Shown: positions 25,162 through 33,713, counted from the first letter of the stretch. The stretch is 64,000 nt of DNA from an uncultured Oscillospiraceae bacterium (GCA_949285935.1 CASEAH010000026.1:1-64000), one strand, 5' to 3'. Made by a program: numbers and translations. The notes: generated by a model from the letters alone, not told the origin.

Positions 25162-26160
25162 TTATTTTCCCTTGCTGCCATGTTTCTGTGTTTGAAGCTG
25201 GGCGATCTGCTCTTCTAAATGCATAAAAGAACCCGCATCCAGCTGATAGCGGTATGGGATCACCTGTCCCCGAACAGCAAACGCATGAATCGCTTCCAAT
25301 TCTTCAGGAGATGCCAGACCGGCGTAATCGGGGGGGACCACCAAAACATCCTGATCCTTCAGAAAATCCTCCAACGCTCCTTCCCGGCCAAAGAGTCTTC
25401 CCTGAGCCGGATGCTCCCTTCCTGCCAGTGCTGCGCATCCCCGGCTCATGATCTGAATGAATCTTTCGCTGGCAGCCATCAGCCCCAGACGCTGGCCCGG
25501 ACGAAGCTTCGCCAGCTGGATCACGGTTTCCCGTGCCGGCGCCATTACAACCCGGAGAATGTGCGCTGAATCTTCCACCAGTTCCTCCAGTTCCTGGGAA
25601 TGATTATAGGTTGTGACGATGAGATCCATATTTTCTCCCAATCTGTTTGCCCTGTGGCGCAGATCTTCCAGAAGAAATTTATACAGATCCACTCCCTGTA
25701 AATCGGAAAGCTGTTCGGAGATCATCGACAGGGCCTCGGGATTGCAATCCACCGCCGCAACATTGATATTGCAGCTTCTCTCCACTCTGTCCCGAAGTTT
25801 CAGATCAAAAAAAATCCGCATCTCCTTGGGAGAAAAGGACAGTTCCTCCAGTTCGTCCAGCAGGTGGTCAATGGCCTTCATGGCCCGTTCCTTCCTGCTG
25901 CCTGATTCCTGATCCTCTCTTTCCAGCACAAAGGTGCCCCGTCCCTGGGTCATCTGAATGATTCCCATCTTTTCCAGTTCATCGTATGCCCTCTTGATCG
26001 TTCCGCGGGCCAGATCCATTTCATCCGCCAGTTCACGAACCGTCGGCAGTTTTTCTCCCGGAACCAATCTGCCATCCCGGATCGCCTCATAGACGGCGTC
26101 CACAATCTGCTGATAAATAGGCGTTCCCATATCGGAATGGATGGTGATGGAAAGCTTCAT
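25162..26160 (-). CDS. GntR-family regulator with an unusual C-terminal domain
   Basis: Protein of 332 aa. Residues 1-75 form a typical GntR winged helix (TPIYQQIVDAVYEAIRDGRLV, then LPTVRELADEMDLARGTIKRAYDELEKMG, then QGRGTF). The remaining 250 residues do not look like the FadR, UTRA, YtrA or MocR effector domains; phrases such as DLIVTTYNHSQELEEL, RVVMAPARETVIQLAKLRPGQRLGLMAAS and DQDVLVVPP suggest an alternating alpha/beta ligand-binding fold. The ATG at 26160 has GGGGGTG upstream. It sits between the glm operon and the hydratase pair on the same strand, with its own promoter carrying a dyad, so it is a good candidate regulator of glutamate fermentation and of itself. That role is inference. 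Confidence 0.85.
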   Translation of the reverse strand: MKLSITIHSDMGTPIYQQIVDAVYEAIRDGRLVPGEKLPTVRELADEMDLARGTIKRAYDELEKMGIIQMTQGRGTFVLEREDQESGSRKERAMKAIDHLLDELEELSFSPKEMRIFFDLKLRDRVERSCNINVAAVDCNPEALSMISEQLSDLQGVDLYKFLLEDLRHRANRLGENMDLIVTTYNHSQELEELVEDSAHILRVVMAPARETVIQLAKLRPGQRLGLMAASERFIQIMSRGCAALAGREHPAQGRLFGREGALEDFLKDQDVLVVPPDYAGLASPEELEAIHAFAVRGQVIPYRYQLDAGSFMHLEEQIAQLQTQKHGSKGK

Positions 26161-26174
26161 GGCGCACCCCCTTA

Positions 26175-26217
26175 TTGTTATATGATAGAATGTAACAAAT
26201 TGTCCCACACTTGTCAA
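26175..26217 (-). promoter_or_regulatory. gntR promoter with overlapping operator dyad
   Basis: TTGACA (26212-26217), 17-base spacer, TACATT (26189-26194) on the minus strand. The perfect arms TTGTTA (26175-26180) and TAACAA (26193-26198) flank a 12-base centre and overlap the -10 box, a likely self-repression site. Confidence 0.6.
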
Positions 26218-26512
26218 TGCTGCATCCACCTAAAAAAGTCGGCAGCTTTGTCTGAAAAGGATAACTTATTTCGATACAGCGACTTCATATCCCGCATCCT
26301 TTCCAGAGTTCCCGGCCCCCAAAATAGGCATACAGATCAAGGAGGGATGCCGCGGCAATAACCTTTTTGGGAAAGCAGAACTTCACGCATCCGTAACCTT
26401 TCCTGCCGGACAATTGATTTCTCTTATGAATGACCACTTTCGGCCTGCTCCACCGGAATTTTGAAGGCGAAGTTGAAACTGTGACCCCCTTCACCAAAGC
26501 CGGCATATAAAC

Positions 26513-26555
26513 AAAAGCCTCCCGCACAAATCAATGGAAGGGCAGGGAGGCTTTT
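26513..26555 (-). terminator. terminator of the hydratase operon
   Basis: Perfect 11-bp arms AAAAGCCTCCC/GGGAGGCTTTT around a 21-base loop; read on the minus strand it ends in CTTTTGTTTAT, about 50 bases after the beta-subunit stop. The rest of the gap 26218-26512 shows nothing recognisable. Confidence 0.8.
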
Positions 26556-26607
26556 GCAGCAAAACAACGCGTTGGATCAGGCATTCTCAATGCCGGAGCG
26601 GACGGTG

Positions 26608-27168
26608 TTATACATGTTTGGACGCCAGATACTGGGCCCGTCCGGTTTCATACAAATTGTTCCCCTGGCTGTCGATCACGACAATCACCGGAAGATCTTT
26701 CACCTCCAGGCGGCGGATCGCCTCCGCACCCAGATCCTCGTAAGCGATCACTTCCGCCTTGGTGATGCAGTCGGACAGCAGCGCTCCGGCCCCGCCGATG
26801 GCTCCAAAATACACTGCGCCATATTTTTTCATGGCCTCGATCACTTCGGGGCCTCTTTTTCCTTTACCGATCATCCCCGTGCTGCCGCAGGCGATGAGGG
26901 TGGGAGAGTAGGCGTCCATCCGGTAGCTGGTGGTAGGTCCGGCAGAGCCCACCGCCTGGCCCTCCTTGGCCGGGGCGGGACCTACATAATAGATGGTAGC
27001 GTTTTCGATTTCCATCGGCAGAGGCTTCCCTGCCTCTACCAGTTCCACCAGGCGCTTATGCGCCGCATCCCGGGCGGTATAGATCACTCCGGAAATCAGC
27101 ACGGTATCGCCGCATTTGAGTTCCCGGGCCATCTCCCGGGTAATGGGAGTGGTGATGCGCTTTTCCAT
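26608..27168 (-). CDS. class I fumarate-hydratase-type enzyme, beta subunit (probable mesaconase)
   Basis: Protein of 186 aa matching the C-terminal/beta part of class I Fe-S hydratases (FumA C-terminus, tartrate dehydratase beta). Conserved stretches: GDTVLISGVIYTARDAAHKR, IENATIYYVGPAP, GSAGPTTSYRMDAYSP and GKGKRGPEVIEAMKKYGAVY. GGAGGTG precedes ATG at 27168, and the alpha-subunit gene ends 2 bases upstream. It closes a two-gene operon next to the methylaspartate genes. Class I fumarases are known to accept mesaconate, and the pathway needs a mesaconate hydratase that is otherwise missing here. Fumarase or tartrate dehydratase activity cannot be excluded. Confidence 0.88.
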   Translation of the reverse strand: MEKRITTPITREMARELKCGDTVLISGVIYTARDAAHKRLVELVEAGKPLPMEIENATIYYVGPAPAKEGQAVGSAGPTTSYRMDAYSPTLIACGSTGMIGKGKRGPEVIEAMKKYGAVYFGAIGGAGALLSDCITKAEVIAYEDLGAEAIRRLEVKDLPVIVVIDSQGNNLYETGRAQYLASKHV

Positions 27169-27170
27169 AA

Positions 27171-28010
27171 TCACAGCACCTCCGATTGATGACGGGTAAC
27201 ATGGCAATTGATATTAACTGCCACCGGAAGCCCGGCAATGTGGGTAGGCATGGTTTCAATATTCACACCCAAAGCAGTGGTACGGCCTCCCAGTCCCTGA
27301 GGTCCAATCCCCAATGCGTTGATCCGCTCCAGCATTTCCTCTTCCAGAGCGGCATAGTAAGGATCCTCGTTGCGGATGTCCAGGGACCGCAGCAGCGCCT
27401 TTTTGGCCAGGAAGGCCGCTTTGTCAAAGGTGCCTCCGATTCCAACACCCACTACAATGGGCGGGCAGGGGTTGGGGCCCGCGTCCTCCACAACTTTCAG
27501 GATAAACTCCTTGACTCCTTCCAGCCCGTCGGACGGCTTCAGCATTTTCAACTGACTCATATTTTCACTGCCGAAGCCCTTGGGGGCCACTGTGATCTTG
27601 ATTTTGTCTCCCGGGCAAAGATCATAGTAAATCAAAGCAGGCGTATTGTCTCCGGTATTCCCTCTCCGGATGGGATCCCTCACCACAGATTTGCGCAGAT
27701 ACCCGTCGGCATAACCCTGGCGCACCCCTTCATGCACGGCCTGCGCCACGTCGCCCGTAATGTGGACTTCCTGTCCGATTTCCAGAAACACACAGGCCAT
27801 CCCGGTATCCTGGCAAACAGGGACGTCTTTGGCGTCTGCAATTTCATAATTCTCAATGATTCGGTCCAGAATGCCGGCGGCGGAGTTCCAGTCTTCGCAA
27901 GCCCGGCAGGCGGTAATACGTCCTTTTACATCCCCGGGCAAATGGCAGTTTGCCTCGATGCACAGGCGTCTGACCACTTCCGTGATCTGTCCTGCGTTGA
28001 TTTCTCTCAT
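27171..28010 (-). CDS. class I fumarate-hydratase-type enzyme, alpha subunit (probable mesaconase)
   Basis: Protein of 279 aa, the [4Fe-4S] catalytic subunit of a two-subunit class I hydratase. Conserved blocks: VPVCQDTGMACVFLEIG, RRGNTGDNTPA, GFGSENMSQLKMLKPSDG, PNPCPPIVVGVGIGGTFDKAA and GPQGLGGRTTALGV; the cysteines in the first and fourth are candidate cluster ligands. ATG at 28010 has AAAGGA upstream. It starts a two-gene operon with its own promoter. The context of glutamate mutase, methylaspartate ammonia-lyase and a citramalate-type lyase suggests it hydrates mesaconate to (S)-citramalate. Substrate is inference; the described clostridial mesaconases belong partly to the aconitase/LeuCD family, which is absent from this window. 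Confidence 0.88.
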   Translation of the reverse strand: MREINAGQITEVVRRLCIEANCHLPGDVKGRITACRACEDWNSAAGILDRIIENYEIADAKDVPVCQDTGMACVFLEIGQEVHITGDVAQAVHEGVRQGYADGYLRKSVVRDPIRRGNTGDNTPALIYYDLCPGDKIKITVAPKGFGSENMSQLKMLKPSDGLEGVKEFILKVVEDAGPNPCPPIVVGVGIGGTFDKAAFLAKKALLRSLDIRNEDPYYAALEEEMLERINALGIGPQGLGGRTTALGVNIETMPTHIAGLPVAVNINCHVTRHQSEVL

Positions 28011-28099
28011 AAATCTGACCAATCCTTTCCCATATACCTGGTATCGGGAGATCCCGGTAAAATTCCATAAAATTTCCGGAAAATCGGGATACATTATGG

Positions 28100-28128
28100 A
28101 TTATACACCTGTTTTTTTCTTCTGTCCA
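28100..28128 (-). promoter_or_regulatory. promoter of the hydratase operon
   Basis: On the minus strand, TGGACA (28123-28128), a 17-base spacer and consensus TATAAT (28100-28105). The 90-base leader contains a near-palindrome ATCGGGAGATCCCGGT close to 28047-28063, a possible operator. Confidence 0.75.
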
Positions 28129-28622
28129 CACTTGGACTCAATAAATTGAAGGAATTCCTGCATAACGGGTCTTTTATTATTCCCTTCCCTTACCGGGGCG
28201 CTCCGTTGCTCTCTTTTAAAATAAGGACGGTGTTACGCCCATATCAACCCACGGTATGTGATGAAATAAAAGCTCCCACACCGCTTTTCTCTCCCCTGCA
28301 GCTTGCGAGTCCATATCCGAGCGAAATTTTCCCCAGCCGGTCTTTGGCCGTAGGTGGGGATTTCCTTTAAGATATGTTCTGCTGGCAGCGGGAAAGGGGT
28401 CCAGGAGGGGGATCTTCCTGGCACACTGCCTTGCCTTGCAAGGTATAGTATGTTATCTCTGCCGGCCACAGAGGTACGGGAAACAGAGCGCAAAGGGCAA
28501 AGCGTCCTCTGCCACCGACCGGGGAAAAGGTGTCTGGGGGCTGGCAGAGATGCATATTGCGCTCCACACTGACCAGTCGGAGCAGACACAGACCTGCACC
28601 CAGGGGCACGAACAGGAGCGAT
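28129..28622. other. intergenic, no gene recognised
   Basis: About 490 bases with open frames on both strands but none with a ribosome site or family resemblance. One minus frame (28367-28666) starts with a hydrophobic run, but it reads across the terminator at 28623-28660, so I do not call it. Confidence 0.4.
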
Positions 28623-28660
28623 AAAAAAAGGACGGGCAACCTATTACACTTGTCCGTCTT
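28623..28660 (-). terminator. terminator of the small membrane protein gene
   Basis: On the minus strand, GACGG-CAA ... TTG-CCGTC with one bulge pair, followed by CTTTTTTTAT. It lies 27 bases past the stop of the gene at 28687. Confidence 0.8.
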
Positions 28661-28686
28661 ATACATTTCAGGTAAATAAGAATTTT

Positions 28687-28884
28687 TTATTGCTTTTTTG
28701 ATTCAGCAACTGCTCTAATAATGGCACATATAAGATTTCCGGCCAGCCCAATCCCAATAATGATTGCCGAAATCCTGATAACATCAGGATTCATATCTCC
28801 AAATACTTCTATCGTTAATGGGACCGTTGCGATAAGTGCAGCAATCAAAAAAATAATATTGAGCAAATGGATTTTCTTCATCAC
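28687..28884 (-). CDS. small two-helix membrane protein, unknown function
   Basis: Protein of 65 aa with a basic N-terminus (KK), a first membrane segment at about residues 7-28 and a second at about 38-58, and a charged C-terminal tail ending ESKKQ. I know no family. GGGGGAG lies 7 bases before a GTG and 10 before the following ATG (28881); either could be the start. It is AT-richer than its neighbours and lies beside a mobile-element relic, which suggests it arrived by transfer. It has its own strong terminator, which supports it being expressed. Confidence 0.65.
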   Translation of the reverse strand: MMKKIHLLNIIFLIAALIATVPLTIEVFGDMNPDVIRISAIIIGIGLAGNLICAIIRAVAESKKQ

Positions 28885-28977
28885 AACGATTCTCCCCCTC
28901 TGAAGCTTCTGAATCTTTCGTTTTTATTGTACTTATAAACTATGAGCAATTCAACCACAAAGAGCGCGGTATTCACC

Positions 28978-29201
28978 ATGTACTATATCCAAGAACCGAT
29001 AAACCGGGTGGATCAAACCGATCTTCTTGTTTCTGCAATCCCAGGGGAACCGTTGGAATGCGCCGAAAAGGAATACCGATGGAAGCGGACGACAGCTTGA
29101 CCGTCCGGGGCAACCAATGGAATCGCCACAGCCAGAGCAAAGACGGTGGCCCCGTTGATTTTGCCATAGATTCTTTCGGCGAGAGCGTTACTGGAGCCGT
29201 T
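28978..29201 (+). pseudogene. frameshifted remnant of a CHC2/DUF3991-type (primase-like) mobile-element gene
   Basis: Starting at ATG 28978, one frame reads YIQEPINRVDQTDLLV and later EPLECAEKEYRW; then the reading must shift near 29080-29095 into a second frame that reads DDSLTVRGNQWNRHSQ, followed by GGPVDFAIDSFGES, and stops at 29201. Joined, the two halves look like the N-terminal zinc-ribbon region of the DUF3991/Toprim proteins carried by conjugative elements and plasmids (pattern: D-S-L-x-V-x-G-N-x-W-x-x-H-S-x-x-x-G-G-x-x-D-F). Only this start of the gene remains; no Toprim part follows. Family call is from memory of the pattern. Confidence 0.6.
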
Positions 29202-29373
29202 TAGCTTCTTATGGAAAAAAAGTGAGCCGCATTGCCGCAGGATTCCTCACAGTTCCGACCTCGGGCGGAGGGGTTTGCTTCGCCGGGGTCAAATATAACA
29301 AATAATCCAAACCCGTCTCCTATTGAAAATAAGTTCGGATTATATTGTTCTGGTGCAAATCCCAAACACAGGC

Positions 29374-29428
29374 AAAAGCCGCAAAACGCTCCCTCATCTG
29401 CCGACACGGGACGCTTTTTGCGGCTTTC
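29374..29428 (-). terminator. terminator of the ABC exporter operon
   Basis: On the minus strand, GCCGCAAAAAGCG-TCCC, a 16-base loop, then GGGA-GCGTTTTGCGGC and TTTTGCC. It starts about 30 bases past the stop at 29457. Confidence 0.8.
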
Positions 29429-29456
29429 ACAACCATGTTCCAAAAAGAAAATCGTT

Positions 29457-31379
29457 TTAACCCGCCTGGGATTCCTTTGCTGCGGCGTTTCCGGTATACA
29501 GCTGATAGTACCGCCCGCCTTTGGCGATCAGCTCTTCATGGCTTCCCCGTTCAATGATCCTGCCCTGCTCCAATACCATGATGCAGTCAGCATTCCGAAC
29601 AGTGGAAAGACGGTGGGCAATGACAAAGGAGGTCCGGCCGTACATAAGGCCATCCATCCCCTGTTGTACCAAAGCCTCGGTACGGGTATCAATGGAGCTG
29701 GTGGCCTCATCCAGAATCAGCACCGGAGGGTCCGCCACCGCAGCCCGGGCAATGGCCAGCAGCTGACGCTGGCCCTGACTGAGGTTGGCGCCATCACCGG
29801 TAAGAAGGGTATCGTAGCCATTGGGCAGCCGCTTGATAAATCCGTGTGCATTGGCCAGTTTGGCTGCAGCCACACATTCTTCATCGGTGGCGTCCAAACG
29901 GCCGTACCGGATATTTTCCATAACCGTTCCGGTAAAAAGATGGGTGTCCTGCAGAACGATCCCCAAGCTCCGGCGCAGGTCGCCCTTTCGGATCTTGCGA
30001 ATGTTGATTCCGTCATAACGGATCTTTCCGTCCTGAATATCATAAAACCGGTTGATGAGGTTGGTGATGGTGGTTTTTCCCGCTCCGGTAGACCCTACGA
30101 AGGCAATTTTCTGCCCGGGTGTGGCATAAAGATGGATGTCGTGAAGCACCACTTTTTCCGGGACATAGCCAAAGTCTACTCCATCCATCACCACATCGCC
30201 GGTCAGTTTTGTATAAGTGAGGGTACCGTCATGGTGCGGATGCTTCCACGCCCAGATCCCGGTCCGTTCCCTGCATTCCTCCAGAGTCCCGTCTTCCCGT
30301 TCCCGGGCATTGACCAGCGAAACATATCCTTCGTCTTCTTCCGGTTTTTCATCCAGAAGCTCAAAGATTCTCCGGGCGCCTGCCATTGCCATGGACATGC
30401 TCCCCAACTGCTGGCTGATCTGTGCCACCGGCATGCTGAAGTTTTTATTCAGGGTCAGGAAGGAAACCAGCGTTCCCAAGGTCAAGCCCGTGAATCCGTT
30501 GAGGGCCATCACCGCACCCAGCACAGCACAGATCACGTAGCTGAGGTTCCCCAGCTGGGCGTTGACAGGCATCAGGATATTGGCAAAGGTATTGGCCTGA
30601 TCCGCACTTTGCCGGAGTTGTTCGTTATACCGGCAGAAATCCTCGATGGCCTGATCCTCATGGCAGAAGACCTGTACTACCTTTTGGCCTTCCATCATCT
30701 CCTCAATGTAGCCGTTTACTTTGCCCAAATCCCGTTGCTGGGCCATAAAGTACCGTCCCGACCGCCCTGCGATCTTCCGGGAAGCGGCAATGGACAAGCA
30801 AAGCATTGCTACCGCGGCAATGGTGAGAGGGATGCTCAACCGGACCATGCTGATAAAAACGCTGGTTACCGTGATCAGGCCCGAGCACAGCTGAGGCAGG
30901 CTCTGGCTGATAAACTGACGGAGGGTATCGATATCATTGGTGTAAATGCTCATGATGTCGCCATGGGCATGGGTATCAAAATACCGGATGGGAAGGGTCT
31001 CCATATGGGTAAAAAGCTGAATCCGCAGGTTTTTCAGCGTTCCCTGGGAAACATAGATCATGATCCGGTTGTAGAGGAAGGCACAAACCACGCCCACCCC
31101 AAAAATAACCGCCAAACGGCTCAGGGCAGCAGCCAGAGGAGCAAAATCAGGAGATTCCACCCCGATCATGGGCATGATGTAGTCATCGATCAGCGTTTGG
31201 AGAAACAGTGTCCCCTGCACCTGAGCCAACGCGGCCCCGATGATTCCGGCCACGACGATTATGCAATGAAGCCAGTATTTTTTCAGGATCACTTTCATCA
31301 GCCGTTTGGCAACACGGCCACTGTCTTTGGGCATTGGACGCCCCAGGCCGGCATTGCGGCCACGAACATTCTGTTGCAT
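29457..31379 (-). CDS. ABC exporter, second half-transporter (canonical catalytic site)
   Basis: Protein of 640 aa, a type IV (multidrug-type) ABC half-transporter: six membrane segments in about residues 30-330 and a nucleotide-binding domain in 390-620. Walker A GSTGAGKTT, signature LSQGQRQ and Walker B VLILDEATSSID with the catalytic glutamate are intact, as is the H-loop (IAHRLSTV). A 50-residue charged insert between membrane and ATPase domains (around residues 345-395) is longer than usual. It starts 6 bases after the partner gene, and the pair follows a MarR regulator, the common arrangement for inducible drug or peptide exporters. The substrate is unknown. Confidence 0.92.
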   Translation of the reverse strand: MQQNVRGRNAGLGRPMPKDSGRVAKRLMKVILKKYWLHCIIVVAGIIGAALAQVQGTLFLQTLIDDYIMPMIGVESPDFAPLAAALSRLAVIFGVGVVCAFLYNRIMIYVSQGTLKNLRIQLFTHMETLPIRYFDTHAHGDIMSIYTNDIDTLRQFISQSLPQLCSGLITVTSVFISMVRLSIPLTIAAVAMLCLSIAASRKIAGRSGRYFMAQQRDLGKVNGYIEEMMEGQKVVQVFCHEDQAIEDFCRYNEQLRQSADQANTFANILMPVNAQLGNLSYVICAVLGAVMALNGFTGLTLGTLVSFLTLNKNFSMPVAQISQQLGSMSMAMAGARRIFELLDEKPEEDEGYVSLVNAREREDGTLEECRERTGIWAWKHPHHDGTLTYTKLTGDVVMDGVDFGYVPEKVVLHDIHLYATPGQKIAFVGSTGAGKTTITNLINRFYDIQDGKIRYDGINIRKIRKGDLRRSLGIVLQDTHLFTGTVMENIRYGRLDATDEECVAAAKLANAHGFIKRLPNGYDTLLTGDGANLSQGQRQLLAIARAAVADPPVLILDEATSSIDTRTEALVQQGMDGLMYGRTSFVIAHRLSTVRNADCIMVLEQGRIIERGSHEELIAKGGRYYQLYTGNAAAKESQAG

Positions 31380-31385
31380 TCCGGA

Positions 31386-33131
31386 TTACCCCGCTTTCTC
31401 GTCAAAGTCGCCGCCGGCCTTCATCTGGCTTTCGTAGACTTCCCGGTAAATTTTGTTGGAAGCCATCAGTTCCTCATGGGTACCGATCCCGTTGATCCGG
31501 CCGTTATCCAGCACCAGAATACGGTCCGCATCCTGAACGCTGGAGATTCTCTGGGCAATGATCAGCTTGGTGGTCTCCCCCAGTTCCTGGCGAAGAGCCT
31601 GGCGAATCTGGGCATCGGTAGCCGTATCCACCGCGCTGGTGGAGTCATCCAGAATCAGGACTTTGGGCTTTTTCAGCAGTGCCCGCGCGATACATAACCG
31701 CTGCTTCTGACCGCCGGAGAAGTTTGCACCATCCCGTTCCACCCGTGCCTGATACCCATCGGGGAGGCGGCTGATAAATTCATCCGCACAGGCCACCCGG
31801 CACGCCTGCCGGCACTCCTCTTCGGTGGCGTTGGGATCTCCCCACCGGAGATTCTCCAATACGGTACCGGAGAAGAGGACATTTTTTTGCAGCACCACTG
31901 CTACCTGGTTGCGGAGGGTTTCCAGGTCGTATTCACGGACATCCCGTCCTCCCACCTTCACGGTTCCCTGGGTAACATCATACAAGCGGCTGATGAGAGC
32001 CACCAGACTGGTTTTGGCACTGCCGGTGCCTCCGATAATGCCAATGGTCTCCCCGGATCTGATTTTCAAATCAATATCCTGCAAAACAGGTTCCGCGGCG
32101 CCGGGCCGGTAGCTGAAGCTCACCTGCTCAAAAGAAATGCTTCCATCAGCCACCTGATTCACCGGAGCGCTGGGGGCCTGGATGTCCGGCTCTTCCTCCA
32201 GGACCTGCGCGATCCGGCGCATACTGGCAATGCTCATGGTTACCATGACAAAAATCATGGAAAGCATCATCAGGCTCATGAGGATATTCATTACATAACT
32301 GAAGAGGCTGGTGAGCTGGCCGGGGGTCAGGGTTCCGCCGATAATCATATGGGCTCCAAACCAGCTGAGGGCCATCATGCAGCCGTACATGGAGATCATC
32401 ATGGCGGGGCTGTTGAAGCTGAGGAGCTTCTCCGCTTTTACAAACATGGTGTACATATTCTGTACGGCATTCTGAAATTTCTCTGTCTCAAAGCTCTCCC
32501 GCACAAAGGATTTTACCACCCGGATGGCCGTTACATTTTCCTGAACGCCTGCGTTAAGCTCATCATATTTCCGAAAAACCTTTTCAAAGGCACCCATAGC
32601 ATGTGCCACAATAAAGCCCAAACATAATCCCAAAAACGCGATGGCTGCTACAAAAATCATGCTCAGCCTGGCACTGATGGAAAAGGCCATAATCAAAGCA
32701 AATATCAGCATGACCGGCGCGCGCACACACATCCGGATGATCATTTGGTATGCATTCTGAAGATTGGTGACGTCGGTGGTAAGGCGGGTGACCAATCCGG
32801 CCGTGGAATACTTGTCAATATTGGAGAAGGAATACCGCTGGATGTTTCGGTACATGGCTTCCCGCAGGTTGCAGGCAAATCCCGAAGATGCCCGGGCCGC
32901 GTGCCGACCTGCCAGGATCCCCATGGTCAGGCTCACCGCCGCCGCAAGAAGCATCAGCGCACCATAACGATACACGGCAGACAGATTTCCCTCATTGATG
33001 CCCTCGTCGATGATGCGGGCCATCAGCAGAGGAATGATCAGCTCCATAATAGACTCCAATGTGGTAAACACCGGTGTGAGCAAAGAGTCCCGCTTATATT
33101 GCTTCACCTGGGACAACAGAATTTTCAGCAT
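31386..33131 (-). CDS. ABC exporter, first half-transporter (degenerate catalytic site)
   Basis: Protein of 581 aa with six membrane segments and a C-terminal nucleotide-binding domain. Walker A is GGTGSAKTS, where a serine-alanine pair replaces the usual Gly-x-Gly, signature FSGGQKQ, and Walker B reads VLILDDSTSAVD: aspartate replaces the catalytic glutamate. That substitution is the hallmark of the degenerate half in heterodimeric exporters such as TM287/288, so this protein and the next should form one asymmetric transporter. The ATG at 33131 has GGGAGG upstream. The switch-region histidine is replaced by Gln (IAQRISSV), again typical of the degenerate partner. Confidence 0.92.
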   Translation of the reverse strand: MLKILLSQVKQYKRDSLLTPVFTTLESIMELIIPLLMARIIDEGINEGNLSAVYRYGALMLLAAAVSLTMGILAGRHAARASSGFACNLREAMYRNIQRYSFSNIDKYSTAGLVTRLTTDVTNLQNAYQMIIRMCVRAPVMLIFALIMAFSISARLSMIFVAAIAFLGLCLGFIVAHAMGAFEKVFRKYDELNAGVQENVTAIRVVKSFVRESFETEKFQNAVQNMYTMFVKAEKLLSFNSPAMMISMYGCMMALSWFGAHMIIGGTLTPGQLTSLFSYVMNILMSLMMLSMIFVMVTMSIASMRRIAQVLEEEPDIQAPSAPVNQVADGSISFEQVSFSYRPGAAEPVLQDIDLKIRSGETIGIIGGTGSAKTSLVALISRLYDVTQGTVKVGGRDVREYDLETLRNQVAVVLQKNVLFSGTVLENLRWGDPNATEEECRQACRVACADEFISRLPDGYQARVERDGANFSGGQKQRLCIARALLKKPKVLILDDSTSAVDTATDAQIRQALRQELGETTKLIIAQRISSVQDADRILVLDNGRINGIGTHEELMASNKIYREVYESQMKAGGDFDEKAG

Positions 33132-33197
33132 ACGCTTGCCTCCCGTAATCACAACTTATATCGAATTGCCTTGGACGTACTGCCGTCAGGTATCTGT

Positions 33198-33635
33198 TTA
33201 AAGCACTGCTTTCACCTTATCCAGCAGGTGCATCAGCTGGTCATATTCCCCTTCTGCCAGTGAGTCACGGATCAACTGATCGGTTTCCAGCAAAGAAGAA
33301 TGTATCTTTTCCAGTGCCTCCCATCCTGCCGGGGTAACATCAATTCTCTTGAGGCGCGCGTCGTGGGAGACCCCTTCCCGGCGCAGGTAACCCTTTTTTT
33401 CCATCAATTTCAGCAGACTGGTAACGGTGGAACGGGCAATATCGAATTCCGCCTCAATATCCCGCTGGTATACCGCTACCTGCTGTTTTTTTCTGCGGCT
33501 CAGATATCCCAGAAGCATCCCCTGCACGGGGGTGATCCCTTCCACACCGTTGGCGGCGGCAGTCATATTCATCCTGCGGTCCAAAAGATTGGATACAATA
33601 TGTAGTTCTCTTCCTAAATTTCTCCTGTGCTCCAT
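33198..33635 (-). CDS. MarR-family transcriptional regulator
   Basis: Protein of 145 aa. The winged helix-turn-helix covers about residues 35-105, with QRDIEAEFDIARSTVTSLLKLMEKKGYLRRE as recognition region and DARLKRIDVTPAG as wing. N- and C-terminal helices would form the dimer interface. ATG at 33635 has GGAGGT upstream; the longer frame to 33686 overlaps the promoter. It heads the exporter operon (46 bases before the first transporter gene) and probably represses it until a ligand binds. A dyad overlaps its -10 box. Confidence 0.92.
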   Translation of the reverse strand: MEHRRNLGRELHIVSNLLDRRMNMTAAANGVEGITPVQGMLLGYLSRRKKQQVAVYQRDIEAEFDIARSTVTSLLKLMEKKGYLRREGVSHDARLKRIDVTPAGWEALEKIHSSLLETDQLIRDSLAEGEYDQLMHLLDKVKAVL

Positions 33636-33673
33636 GATGCACCTCCGGCTTGTATGTTCGTCTCTGAACAGTT

Positions 33674-33713
33674 CGATGTAAAACAATATATCGTCGTTTC
33701 ACCAAAAAGTCAA
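33674..33713 (-). promoter_or_regulatory. promoter of the marR-ABC operon, with candidate MarR site
   Basis: TTGACT (33708-33713), a 17-base spacer and TATATT (33685-33690) on the minus strand. The imperfect dyad CGATGTA/TATATCG (33674-33680 and 33687-33693) covers the -10 box, a typical place for a MarR autorepressor. Confidence 0.7.

Noticed and set aside
29232..31697. 821-codon open frame on the plus strand
   Set aside because: It lies opposite the two ABC transporter genes, whose motifs are unambiguous; a GC-rich third-position bias makes long antisense frames common here.
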